NCBI GenBank assembly: GCA_963736055.1
Contig: CAVTNM010000001.1
Location: 372,001 to 436,000 of the forward strand
Origin: AC-32 sp963736055
GTDB lineage: Bacteria; Actinomycetota; Thermoleophilia; Gaiellales; Gaiellaceae
Reading direction: 5' to 3'
Length of the DNA stretch: 64,000 bases
Shown one piece after another: positions 43,246 through 51,122 of the stretch (position 1 is the stretch's first letter; each line of letters begins with the position of its first letter). The translations under genes and the position numbers were made by a program. Under the pieces are notes generated by a model. The model was not told where the DNA came from. It saw only the letters and a program-made list of their open reading frames with translations, and searched no databases.

Positions 43246-44420
43246 AAGAACTCGGCCGAGCCCGCCGTGGCCATGGCGGCAGAGGCGGAGATCTCGAGCG
43301 CGAGCGTCGCCGCGGCGACGATCTGGGCGAAGCGGTAGACCTTGCCGGCCCCGGCGCAGCCGAGCAGCTCGAGCCAGGCGCGGGCGTAGGGGAGCGTCGT
43401 CCCGCCGCCGACGGTCGCCACCTCGAGCCCCGGGAGCCGGATCGAGACGTCGAGGCCGCCCTCGCCGCGGCGCGCCGCTCCATGGGCCATCGAGCTCGTG
43501 CCGACCATGCCGAGATCCTGGCCGGTCGCCGCGAACATCGCTGCGATCGCGGATGCGGGCGTGAACGCCACGGACTGCATCCCGGACGCGATTGCGCCGT
43601 GTGTGCCGGCCCACGCGAGCTCTTGCAGGTCCTCGAGGCTCGTCCGCAGGACTCGCCGCACCGCTTCCTCTGTGAGGGTCGTCTCCGCGATCACGGTCTT
43701 GCCGTGGCCGCTCTGGAAGTACTCGAACGACGGCTTCTTGTCGCCGCCCATGTTCGCCTCGAGAATCGCGCGCTGCGGCTTCACCGGGCCGCGCTCCATC
43801 ACGTAGCCCATGTTCAGCAGGTACGAGTTGCGGGTCATCATGTTCGCGCCGACCGCGTCGCCTGTCGTCCAGCGCCAGAGGACGTGGCACATCGAGCCGA
43901 CGACGTGGGTCTTCACCGCCCGCAGGCGCGCGTGCCGGGAGAGCGACGGATCGTCCTGCTCCGTGAGCCAGGCGCGGACGGCGTCGAGCTCGCCGTCGAG
44001 CCAGCGCGCGAGCGCGATTGCCTCCGCGGCCGAACCGCAGACGAAGCAGGAGGCGCGTGTGATCCCGTCGGCGAGGACGTACGTGCGAAAGCCTCCCGAC
44101 TCGGCTACCGCCTTCGCGCCGCGGTAGAGGGAGGCCGAGAGCCCGCCTTCCGTGTGCGCCAGCGGGACGAAGACGGTGTCGCGCACGCGGCCGGTCTCGC
44201 CGAGCTCACCGTCGGGCTCGCGCAGCGCGTACTCGCCTAGCTCCAGCTCGACGGGGCCGACGACGGAGACCGGTATCACCGCCGCGCCGGTCAGCATCTC
44301 CTGCGCGCGCGTGAAGGGCTCGAGGTCGATCCTGGTCACCTCGCCGTCGAGGCCCAGGGCCTCCTGGCGCGCCAGGATCGACTCCGCGTCGTTCTTCCGA
44401 GGCCACTTCCGCACGTCCAC
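43212..44420 (-). CDS. hydroxymethylglutaryl-CoA reductase
   Basis: 402 residues from GTG. Motifs: GAAVIPVSVVGPVELEL (substrate entry), LAHTEGGLSASLYRGAKA (catalytic Glu), WTTGDAVGANMMTRNSY (NADPH loop), ANMGGDKKPSFEYF (catalytic Lys), ATGQDLGMVGTSSMAHGAA (catalytic Asp), and the terminal EFFRAHHERGG with the catalytic His. Makes or degrades mevalonate. No other mevalonate gene is near; most actinobacteria use the MEP pathway, so this is an orphan whose direction and purpose are open. Faces the diiron-protein gene across a symmetric promoter. Its last codons lie in a repeat. Confidence 0.88.
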   Translation of the reverse strand: MDVRKWPRKNDAESILARQEALGLDGEVTRIDLEPFTRAQEMLTGAAVIPVSVVGPVELELGEYALREPDGELGETGRVRDTVFVPLAHTEGGLSASLYRGAKAVAESGGFRTYVLADGITRASCFVCGSAAEAIALARWLDGELDAVRAWLTEQDDPSLSRHARLRAVKTHVVGSMCHVLWRWTTGDAVGANMMTRNSYLLNMGYVMERGPVKPQRAILEANMGGDKKPSFEYFQSGHGKTVIAETTLTEEAVRRVLRTSLEDLQELAWAGTHGAIASGMQSVAFTPASAIAAMFAATGQDLGMVGTSSMAHGAARRGEGGLDVSIRLPGLEVATVGGGTTLPYARAWLELLGCAGAGKVYRFAQIVAAATLALEISASAAMATAGSAEFFRAHHERGGLR

Positions 44421-44444
44421 GGCGCTGAGCTTAAGCTCCTACTG
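44421..44444. promoter_or_regulatory. symmetric bidirectional leaderless promoter
   Basis: Palindrome GAGCTTAAGCTC (44427-44438) supplies TTAAGCT on both strands. On each strand exactly seven bases follow before a GTG start (44445 on +, 44420 on -). Neither gene has room for a Shine-Dalgarno. Confidence 0.6.
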
Positions 44445-45260
44445 GTGGCGACCGAGCAGGTCATCGATCGAGATCACCTCGAGCGCGAGGCGTTCGCCGG
44501 CCTGCTGCGCTTCTACGAGCTGGCGAAACGTCAGGAGTGGCAGGTTCGAGACCTGCCCTGGGGTGAGCTACCGCCGATCCCCGAGGGCAAGGGCTCGGCG
44601 CAGCGGCAGGCGCGGCGTAGGGACATGTGGCGCTCGGTGCTCACCCAGCAGCTCCAGGCCGACATGCTCGCCTGCGAGATGGCATCGCAGCTGCTGAACA
44701 TCGCGCCCGACCCGGAGGCGAAGCTCTACTACTCGACGATGGTGCAGGACGAGTCGCGTCACACGGAGGCGTGGCTGAAGCTGATCGAGGAGTCCGGCGG
44801 CACCGCCGAGCGCGATCCCTACCTGGACGAGCTCGCGCACATGACGCTGGAGGCGGACACGCTGGAGGAGAAGGTCTTCCAGATGCAGGTCTTCTACGAG
44901 CGCCTGATCATCTCCCGCTTCCGGCTGATCGCCCGCGCGTCGCGCGGGACCGTGCTCGAGGATCTCTGCAACCGGCTCACCACCGACGACGGGATCCACC
45001 ACGGCGCCGGGATGGCCTACGAGAAGGTGCTGCTCGACGGCGCGGACAAGAAGACGAAGCGCAAGCTCGTCGAGGCCGCGAACAGGCTGCTTCCGACCTT
45101 CGTCGAGCATGCGCTCTGGCGGCCGAAAGAGCGCGCGTTCATCGGCAACACGATGCGGTCGCGCGACATCGAGCGCCTGCGCGATGACATCGAGATCGGA
45201 GTCCGGCTGGCCGAGTCCCTCGGTCTCGACGTCAGCGACGTCGAGCTCCCGTTCCCGTAG
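44445..45260 (+). CDS. ferritin-like diiron domain protein (AurF/R2-like oxygenase fold)
   Basis: 271 residues from GTG. A helical diiron fold: LQADMLACEMASQLLNIAPD (first Glu helix), VQDESRHTEAWLKLIEES (ExxH), ERLIISRFRLIARASRG, and TTDDGIHHGAGMAYEKVL (second Asp/His pair). Similar to R2-like and N-oxygenase-type ferritin superfamily proteins, so an O2-dependent oxidation is likely, substrate unknown. It divergently shares a promoter with HMG-CoA reductase, and folD follows within 10 bp. Confidence 0.8.
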   Translation: MATEQVIDRDHLEREAFAGLLRFYELAKRQEWQVRDLPWGELPPIPEGKGSAQRQARRRDMWRSVLTQQLQADMLACEMASQLLNIAPDPEAKLYYSTMVQDESRHTEAWLKLIEESGGTAERDPYLDELAHMTLEADTLEEKVFQMQVFYERLIISRFRLIARASRGTVLEDLCNRLTTDDGIHHGAGMAYEKVLLDGADKKTKRKLVEAANRLLPTFVEHALWRPKERAFIGNTMRSRDIERLRDDIEIGVRLAESLGLDVSDVELPFP

Positions 45261-45270
45261 GCCGGCAGCC

Positions 45271-46131
45271 GTGACCGCGATCCTCATGGAGGGTCGGCCG
45301 CTCGCCGACCGGATCCGCGCGGAGGTGGCCGAGGAGGTTCGCGAGCTTGGGGAGGTCGGCCTCGCGACCGTGCAGGTGGGAGACGACGAGGCTTCGTCGA
45401 TCTACCTCAGGCGGAAGCACGTCGCCGCCGGTGAGGCCGGCATCGGGTCGGTCGACCGGCGCCTGCCCGAGGACATCGCCGAGGACGAGCTCCTGAATGT
45501 CTTGCGAGAGCTGAACGACGACGACTCGATCGACGGCGTGCTCGTCCAGCTGCCGCTGCCGGGTCATCTCGACGAGGCGCGGATCATCTCTGCCGTCGAG
45601 CCCGTGAAGGACGTCGACGGCTTCCACCCGTTGAACGCCGGTCAGCTCTACCTCGGGCGGCCGACGCACGTCCCGGCGACGCCGCTTGGGATCATGGCGC
45701 TGCTCGCCGAGAACCGGATCGAGCTCGAGAGCGCGAGAGCGGTCGTCGTCGGGCGCAGCGACATCGTCGGCAAGCCGATCGCCCACCTGCTGCTGCAATC
45801 GAACGCGACGGTGACGATCTGCCACTCACGCACCGAGGACCTGGAGCGGCACACCCTTGATGCCGACGTGCTCGTGGTCGCGGCGGGCGTCCCCGCGATC
45901 GTCACGCCCGACATGGTCAAGTCCGGGGCGGCGGTCGTGGACGTCGGCATCAACCGCACGGCGGCCGGGATCGTCGGGGACGTCGATCCCGGCGCAATCG
46001 ACCGCGCGGGCCACCTCACGCCCGTTCCGGGCGGTGTCGGGCCGATGACGATCGCGATGCTTCTGCGCAACACGCTGCGGGCCGCGCGCTACCGGCGAGG
46101 GCTTCTTGCGTTTCCGGAAACCCGGCGCTAA
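45271..46131 (+). CDS. folD: bifunctional methylenetetrahydrofolate dehydrogenase / cyclohydrolase
   Basis: 286 residues from GTG 45271 (TAILMEGRPLADRIRAEV, the standard FolD start). Signatures: GVLVQLPLPGHLDE, VKDVDGFHPLNAG, ATPLGIMALL, VVVGRSDIVGKPIAHLLL and LTPVPGGVGPMTIAMLL. Interconverts methylene-THF and formyl-THF for one-carbon metabolism. Read in the same direction as the ferritin-like gene, probably co-transcribed. Confidence 0.95.
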   Translation: MTAILMEGRPLADRIRAEVAEEVRELGEVGLATVQVGDDEASSIYLRRKHVAAGEAGIGSVDRRLPEDIAEDELLNVLRELNDDDSIDGVLVQLPLPGHLDEARIISAVEPVKDVDGFHPLNAGQLYLGRPTHVPATPLGIMALLAENRIELESARAVVVGRSDIVGKPIAHLLLQSNATVTICHSRTEDLERHTLDADVLVVAAGVPAIVTPDMVKSGAAVVDVGINRTAAGIVGDVDPGAIDRAGHLTPVPGGVGPMTIAMLLRNTLRAARYRRGLLAFPETRR

Positions 46132-46209
46132 GGTTCGCGCCGCTTCACAGTAGGTCGGCGGCTCGGTGCCCGGGCCGTCGTTGTTTGTGGCACCGAAGGG
46201 AGTACCGTT

Positions 46210-46410
46210 TTGCCCAAGGGCACCGTCAAGTGGTTCTCGAACGAGAAGGGCTATGGCTTCATCGAGCGCGAAGGCGGCGAGGACGTCTTCGTCCACTTCT
46301 CGGCGATTGCAGGGGAAGGCTACAAGTCGCTGACCGAGGGTCAGCAGGTCGAATTCGACGTCGTGCAGGGCGATAAGGGCCTGCAGGCGGCGAACGTCCA
46401 GGCGGTCTAG
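46210..46410 (+). CDS. cold-shock-domain protein
   Basis: 66 residues from TTG with GAAGGGAG upstream. RNP motifs KGYGFIE and DVFVHFS in the OB fold; MPKGTVKWFSNEKGYGFIE is diagnostic. Binds single-stranded RNA and DNA as chaperone. A monocistronic unit with a 78-bp leader and its own terminator. Confidence 0.95.
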   Translation: MPKGTVKWFSNEKGYGFIEREGGEDVFVHFSAIAGEGYKSLTEGQQVEFDVVQGDKGLQAANVQAV

Positions 46411-46433
46411 ACCCTCTCCGGAACCGAAAGCAC

Positions 46434-46460
46434 ACGGGGCTCCGGAAGGGGCCCCGTCTT
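46434..46460 (+). terminator. terminator of the cold-shock gene
   Basis: ACGGGGC (46434-46440) pairs with GCCCCGT (46451-46457) around a 10-nt loop, followed by CTTTGT. It is placed 23 bp after the csp stop. Confidence 0.75.
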
Positions 46461-46463
46461 TGT

Positions 46464-46506
46464 AACGGGGGAACCCCTGGTTCTGGAAACGGGGGAACCC
46501 CTGGTT
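46464..46506. repeat. short direct repeat AACGGGGGAACCCCTGGTT
   Basis: Two exact 19-bp copies at 46464-46482 and 46488-46506. Each copy is itself imperfectly palindromic (GGGG/CCCC). A related hairpin (CAGGGGTC at 47045 with GACCCCTG) lies between gatC and gatA. Confidence 0.65.
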
Positions 46507-46680
46507 TCCCCGTTGGCCCCCTCCTTGCGGATCGGGGTCTTTGACAACGGTTTCAGGAGCCGCCGCTAGAAAGTGGGGCCGAATGGTTTGGTGTTGGGTG
46601 GGCCTCCCGCCGGGCAGAGCCCGGTCTCCGGCTGCGGTGAGGGAAGAGTTTCGTCGGACGTTTGACAGGATGGTGAGCTG

Positions 46681-46962
46681 ATGGCGATTACACGCGACGA
46701 AGTGGTGCACGTGGCGAAGCTCGCGCGTCTCGAGCTGACCGAGGAGGAGCTCGACCGCTTCGCAGGACAGCTCGACGCGATCCTCGAGGCGGTCGGGAAG
46801 GTGTCCGAGCTCGACCTGGCGGATGTCGAGCCGACGCTGCATCCGCTCGAGCTCTCGAATGTCTGGGCGGCGGACGAGCCGCGCCCGTCGCTGCCCGTCG
46901 ACGAGGCGCTCGCGAACGCGCCCGACCGCGAGGACGACGCGTTCCGGGTGCCCGCGGGGTAG
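46681..46962 (+). CDS. gatC: Asp/Glu-tRNA(Asn/Gln) amidotransferase subunit C
   Basis: 93 residues: HVAKLARLELTEEELDRFAG, LDAILEAVGKVSELDLADVE and PTLHPLELSNVWAADEP are standard GatC blocks. It wraps the GatA/GatB complex that converts Glu-tRNA-Gln (and Asp-tRNA-Asn) by transamidation. First gene of gatCAB, with a 127-bp gap to gatA. Confidence 0.94.
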   Translation: MAITRDEVVHVAKLARLELTEEELDRFAGQLDAILEAVGKVSELDLADVEPTLHPLELSNVWAADEPRPSLPVDEALANAPDREDDAFRVPAG

Positions 46963-47089
46963 CGGCCGTGGCATTTCCGGCATCGGCACGCTCTCGTCAC
47001 GACTCCGGCACAGACACGTGCGCCGCTTGGAGTTACCGTGTCTTCAGGGGTCACGGGGGACCCCTGGGGGCTGTTTGGGGGGCGATCGG

Positions 47090-48496
47090 GTGATCGACAC
47101 GCTGCGCCTGACCGCCGAGGAGGCGAGCGGGATGCTCGAGCGGGGCGAGGTCTCCGCCGCTGAGCTGCACGGCGCCTACCGCGCCGCGATCGCGGAGCGC
47201 GATCCGGAGCTGCACGCCTATCTCCTCACCGTCGACGACGTCGAGGGCGAAGGCGTTCCGATCGCGCTCAAGGACGTGATCTCGACGAAGGGCGTGGAGA
47301 CCACCGCCGCCTCGAAGATCCTCAGCGGCTACAAGCCGGTCTTCGACTCGACCGTCGCCGCGCGCTGCAAGGACGCGGGCCTGCCGCTGCTCGGCAAGAC
47401 CAACCTCGACGAGTTCGCCATGGGCTCGTCCACCGAGAACTCCGCCTTCGGCCCGACGCGCAACCCCTGGGATCCGAGCCGCGTTCCCGGCGGTTCCTCG
47501 GGTGGCTCGACCGCCGCGGTCGCGGCCGGCCTCGCCCCGTGGGCGCTCGGGTCCGACACCGGCGGCTCGATCAAGCAGCCCGCCGCCCTCTGCGGAGTGG
47601 TCGGGCTGCGGCCGACCTACGGCACCGTCTCCCGCTACGGCATCGTCGCCTTCGCGTCCAGCCTCGACCAGGTCGGCCCGGTGGCCAAGACCGTCCGCGA
47701 CTGCGCCCTCCTGCATCGGGTGATCGCCGGGCGAGACCCGCTGGACTCGACCACCGTCGAGCTGCCCGAGCCGGTCGAGGTCCCCGAGGCCGAAGACCTG
47801 AAGGGCCTTCGCGTCGGCGTTCCGGTCGAGCTCAACGAGGCCCAGGGCATCGAGCCGGGGGTGAGCGAAGCGGTCAATCGCACGATCGAGCTCGCCCGCG
47901 AGCTCGGCGCGGAGATCGGCGAGTGCAACCTGCCGCGCTCGGTCGAGTTCGGCCTCCCCTGCTACTACCTGATCGCGCCATCGGAGGCCTCTTCGAACCT
48001 CGCTCGCTACGACGGTGTCCGCTACGGCCTCCGCGTCGAGGCGGACGACATCCGCACGATGTACGAGCGCACCCGCCGCGAGGGATTCGGCGACGAGCCG
48101 AAGCGGCGGATCATGCTCGGCACATACGCCCTTTCGGCCGGGTACTACGACGCCTTCTACGGCCAGGCGCAGAAGGTCCGAACGGTGATCCGTGCCGAGC
48201 ACGCGGCTGCCTTCGAACGGTTCGACGTCCTCGTCAGCCCGACCTCGCCGACCGTCGCGTTCGAGCTGGGCGCCCGCACGGCCGACCCGCTCGCGATGTA
48301 TGCGGCCGACGTGCTGACCATTCCGTCGAACATGGCCGGGCTGCCGGGACTCTCGATCCCGTGCGGGCTCTCGGAGGGTCTCCCGGTGGGCTTCCAGCTG
48401 ATCGGGCGGCAGTTCTCGGAGAACCTGCTCTTCCGGGCGGGCAATGCGCTGGAGCGCGCGCTGGAGTTCGACTTCGTCCCGGAGAGGCTGAAGTGA
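47090..48496 (+). CDS. gatA: Asp/Glu-tRNA(Asn/Gln) amidotransferase subunit A
   Basis: 468 residues from GTG 47090. The amidase-signature triad is visible: Lys in GVPIALKDVIST, the cis-Ser in GGSSGGSTAAVAAGLAP and the nucleophile Ser in GSDTGGSIKQPAALCGVV. It releases ammonia from glutamine for the GatB kinase-amidotransferase. The stop overlaps the gatB start (GTGA). Confidence 0.95.
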   Translation: MIDTLRLTAEEASGMLERGEVSAAELHGAYRAAIAERDPELHAYLLTVDDVEGEGVPIALKDVISTKGVETTAASKILSGYKPVFDSTVAARCKDAGLPLLGKTNLDEFAMGSSTENSAFGPTRNPWDPSRVPGGSSGGSTAAVAAGLAPWALGSDTGGSIKQPAALCGVVGLRPTYGTVSRYGIVAFASSLDQVGPVAKTVRDCALLHRVIAGRDPLDSTTVELPEPVEVPEAEDLKGLRVGVPVELNEAQGIEPGVSEAVNRTIELARELGAEIGECNLPRSVEFGLPCYYLIAPSEASSNLARYDGVRYGLRVEADDIRTMYERTRREGFGDEPKRRIMLGTYALSAGYYDAFYGQAQKVRTVIRAEHAAAFERFDVLVSPTSPTVAFELGARTADPLAMYAADVLTIPSNMAGLPGLSIPCGLSEGLPVGFQLIGRQFSENLLFRAGNALERALEFDFVPERLK

Positions 48497-49887
48497 GCTG
48501 GGAGCCGGTCATCGGGCTCGAGATCCACGTCCATCTGAAGACGAAGACGAAGATGTTCTGCCGCTGTCCGGTGCTGTACGTCGAGACGCCGAACACGCAG
48601 ACCTGCCCGGTCTGCCTGGCGCTTCCCGGAGCCCTGCCCGTGCCGAACGAGAAGGCGGTGGAGTGGACGATCCTGCTGGGAGACGCGCTCGGCTGCGAGG
48701 TGCCCGAACGCGCGATCTTCCATCGCAAGAACTACTTCTATCCCGACAACCCCAAGGGCTACCAGATCTCCCAGTACGACGAGCCGCTCTGCGTCGACGG
48801 CCGTTTCGTTGTGCCGGGCCCCGAGGGCGATGCCGTCGTCGGGATCGTCCGCGCGCATCTCGAGGAGGACGCCGCGAAGACGATTCACGTCGGAGGCGCC
48901 GAAGGAAGGATCCACGGCGCCGACCGGTCGCTGATCGACTTCAACCGGGCGGGCACGCCTCTCGTCGAGATCGTCACCGCTCCCGATCTTCGCTCCGCCG
49001 ACGATGCAAAGCGTTTCCTCCAGCTGCTGCGGCAGACCGTGGTCGAGCTCGGCATCTCGGATGCGGAGATGGAGAAGGGCTCGCTCCGCTTCGACGTGAA
49101 CGTCTCGGTGCGGCCGGCGGGCTCCGACGAGCTGCGTACGCGCACGGAGCTGAAGAACATGAACTCGTTCAACTTCGCCGCGAAGGGGATCGAGCGCGAG
49201 GTGCTGAGGCAGGTCGAGATCTACGAGTCGGGCGGTCAGGTCCAGCAGGAGACGCTCCATTTCGGGAGCGAGTCGGCGCCGCCGCTCCGGTCGAAGGAGG
49301 AAGCGCAGGACTACCGCTATTTCCCCGAGCCGGACCTCGTTCCGCTCGAGCCCGATCGCGCCCTGGTGGAGCGGCTGAGAGCGGAGCTGCCGGAGGCCCC
49401 TGCTGCCCGGATCCGGAGACTCGAGGGCGAGGTGGGCTTCGCGCTGGCGGAGGGCCTCGTCACCAGCGGACGCGACGAGCTCTACTCGCGAGTTCCGGGA
49501 GACCGAGGCGCCGTCGCCAACGTCGTCATGAACGAGCTTGCCGCGACCGGGGTCGACCCGGCGAGCGTGAACGCCGAGGAGCTGGCGAAGGTGATCGAGC
49601 GGCGCGCGGAGATCCCGCGCGCGGCGTTCACCGAAGCGCTCGCCGCTAGCGGCTCTCCCGACTTCTCGGCCGAGCGGTACGTGGCCGAGGCCGCGATTGC
49701 CGACATCTCCGAGCTCGACCCCGTGATCGAGCGGATCCTGAGCCAGAACGAGTCCCAGGCGGAGGCCTACCGGGGCGGCAAGGAGGGCCTGCTCGGCTTC
49801 TTCGTCGGGCAGGTGATGAAGGAGACCGGTGGCAAGGCGAACCCGAAGGTCGTGAGCGACCGGCTGCGCGAGAAGCTCCGGGCCTGA
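48493..49887 (+). CDS. gatB: Asp/Glu-tRNA(Asn/Gln) amidotransferase subunit B
   Basis: 464 residues from GTG 48493 (SWEPVIGLEIHVHLKTKTKM). Family signatures: CPVCLALPGALPVPN, DFNRAGTPLVEIVT, RTELKNMNSFNF and DYRYFPEPDLVPL; the C-terminal YqeY-like tail ends GQVMKETGGKANPKVVSDRL. Phosphorylates and amidates the misacylated tRNA. Its presence implies that Gln-tRNA (and possibly Asn-tRNA) is made indirectly here. Confidence 0.96.
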   Translation: MSWEPVIGLEIHVHLKTKTKMFCRCPVLYVETPNTQTCPVCLALPGALPVPNEKAVEWTILLGDALGCEVPERAIFHRKNYFYPDNPKGYQISQYDEPLCVDGRFVVPGPEGDAVVGIVRAHLEEDAAKTIHVGGAEGRIHGADRSLIDFNRAGTPLVEIVTAPDLRSADDAKRFLQLLRQTVVELGISDAEMEKGSLRFDVNVSVRPAGSDELRTRTELKNMNSFNFAAKGIEREVLRQVEIYESGGQVQQETLHFGSESAPPLRSKEEAQDYRYFPEPDLVPLEPDRALVERLRAELPEAPAARIRRLEGEVGFALAEGLVTSGRDELYSRVPGDRGAVANVVMNELAATGVDPASVNAEELAKVIERRAEIPRAAFTEALAASGSPDFSAERYVAEAAIADISELDPVIERILSQNESQAEAYRGGKEGLLGFFVGQVMKETGGKANPKVVSDRLREKLRA

Positions 49888-50186
49888 GCGACGCCGCGAG
49901 CGCCCCATCCCAAACCCCCACCCTCCCGGGGGTAAATCCAGGGTAGTGGTGCAAAACGCGCGTGTCTGCGACTCTTTTGCAAGGGAGGTGTGACGTTTTG
50001 AGGGTTAGGGCTTTGGGCAGCCGGGACTCCACGTTCCGCGGAGGAACGTCGTGGAACGTGGTCCGATCGCCTCACGCGCCTCGCGGCCCACGGCCGGGAG
50101 GAGACGGTGCCGGGCGCCATCGGCCTGGTCGTGATCGTCCCGATCGTGCTCTTCGTGAGTCTCGTCACGGCCATCACGCTCGTGGT

Positions 50187-51083
50187 CTGGCTCGCGCTTG
50201 GCCAGGGACCACCCTCGGCCGCAGGCATGCCGGGCTCCTGCTCGGCGTCGTCGCTCTCGCCCTTGCTCTCGCGCCGCCGGCCGCCGCCAAGCCCCGCGAC
50301 GCGGGTGTGGCGGCACTGCAGGTCGCTCTGCAGTCCCGGGGCCTCTACCACGGATCGATCGATGGACTGCAAGGCCCCGCCACGACAAAGGCGATCAAGC
50401 GCTTCCAACGCCGCCACAGGCTCGCCCCCGACGGCATCGTCGGCCCCAGGACCCGTCGGGCACTCGGGCCCTACGGGCAGCATGTGCTCGGCAGCCGGCG
50501 GCTGGCCGTCGGGGCAGCGGGATGGGACGTCGCCGCCCTCCAGTTCGTGCTCGCGTGGCATGGCTTTCCGTCGGCGACGTTCGACGGCGGCCTCGGGCAA
50601 CACACCGTGGCTGCGCTCCGGCGGTTCCAGTCCTGGGCCGGTCTCAAGCCGGATGGAATCGCGGGCCCGACCACCTACGCGGCGCTACGTCAACCGCTAG
50701 CGACGTGCCCGATCGCGCTCGGCTGGCCCCTCGCCGCCCCGGTCAGCGATGTTTTCGGGCCACGAGGCAACCGGTTCCACGCCGGTCTCGACCTCGCGGC
50801 GCCCTACGGAACGGTCGTCGCGTCCGCCGCGGCCGGCCGCGTCATCTTCGCCGGCCCCGCAGCGGGCGGCTGGGGCAACCTCGTGATCGTCGCTCACTCC
50901 GACGGAGTGACGACGATGTACGCGCACCTTGCCGCCATCGCGGTGCGACGCCAACAGGTGATCGAGGGCGGCCTTCGGATCGGCACCGTCGGGGCAACCG
51001 GCGACGCGACGGGCCCTCATCTCCACTTCGAGGTCCGCGTTCGTGGGGCCGCCGTGGACCCGCTCCCTGCCCTGTCCTCGTAG
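50187..51083 (+). CDS. secreted M23 peptidase with two peptidoglycan-binding domains, start uncertain
   Basis: After a signal sequence (RRHAGLLLGVVALALALA, PPAAAK) come two PG-binding repeats, GVAALQVALQSRGLYHGSID and DVAALQFVLAWHGFPSATFD, each ending in a DGIVGPRT- or DGIAGPTT-type loop. The M23 LytM domain follows: NRFHAGLDLAAPYGTVV (HxxxD) and ATGDATGPHLHFEV (HLH). Cuts cell-wall peptides. No ATG, GTG or TTG precedes the signal peptide in frame; CTG 50187 is the nearest. A second frame from GTG 50107, with a good GGAGGAG site, encodes a hydrophobic start (VVIVPIVLFVSLVTAITLVV) and runs into this gene, so an indel may hide the true start or stop. Confidence 0.75.
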   Translation: MARAWPGTTLGRRHAGLLLGVVALALALAPPAAAKPRDAGVAALQVALQSRGLYHGSIDGLQGPATTKAIKRFQRRHRLAPDGIVGPRTRRALGPYGQHVLGSRRLAVGAAGWDVAALQFVLAWHGFPSATFDGGLGQHTVAALRRFQSWAGLKPDGIAGPTTYAALRQPLATCPIALGWPLAAPVSDVFGPRGNRFHAGLDLAAPYGTVVASAAAGRVIFAGPAAGGWGNLVIVAHSDGVTTMYAHLAAIAVRRQQVIEGGLRIGTVGATGDATGPHLHFEVRVRGAAVDPLPALSS

Positions 51084-51122
51084 CTCTCGCACCGCCCGCG
51101 CGAGTTAGTACCCTGGCGGCGA

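Noticed and set aside
46464..46506. CRISPR-like short repeat
   Set aside because: Only two copies with a 5-bp gap, and each is palindromic; better seen as a small intergenic repeat.
49888..50106. c-di-AMP (ydaO) riboswitch before the M23 peptidase
   Set aside because: The conserved ydaO core is missing. The region has an inverted repeat (CCACGTTCC at 50029 and GGAACGTGG at 50053) but no riboswitch pattern.
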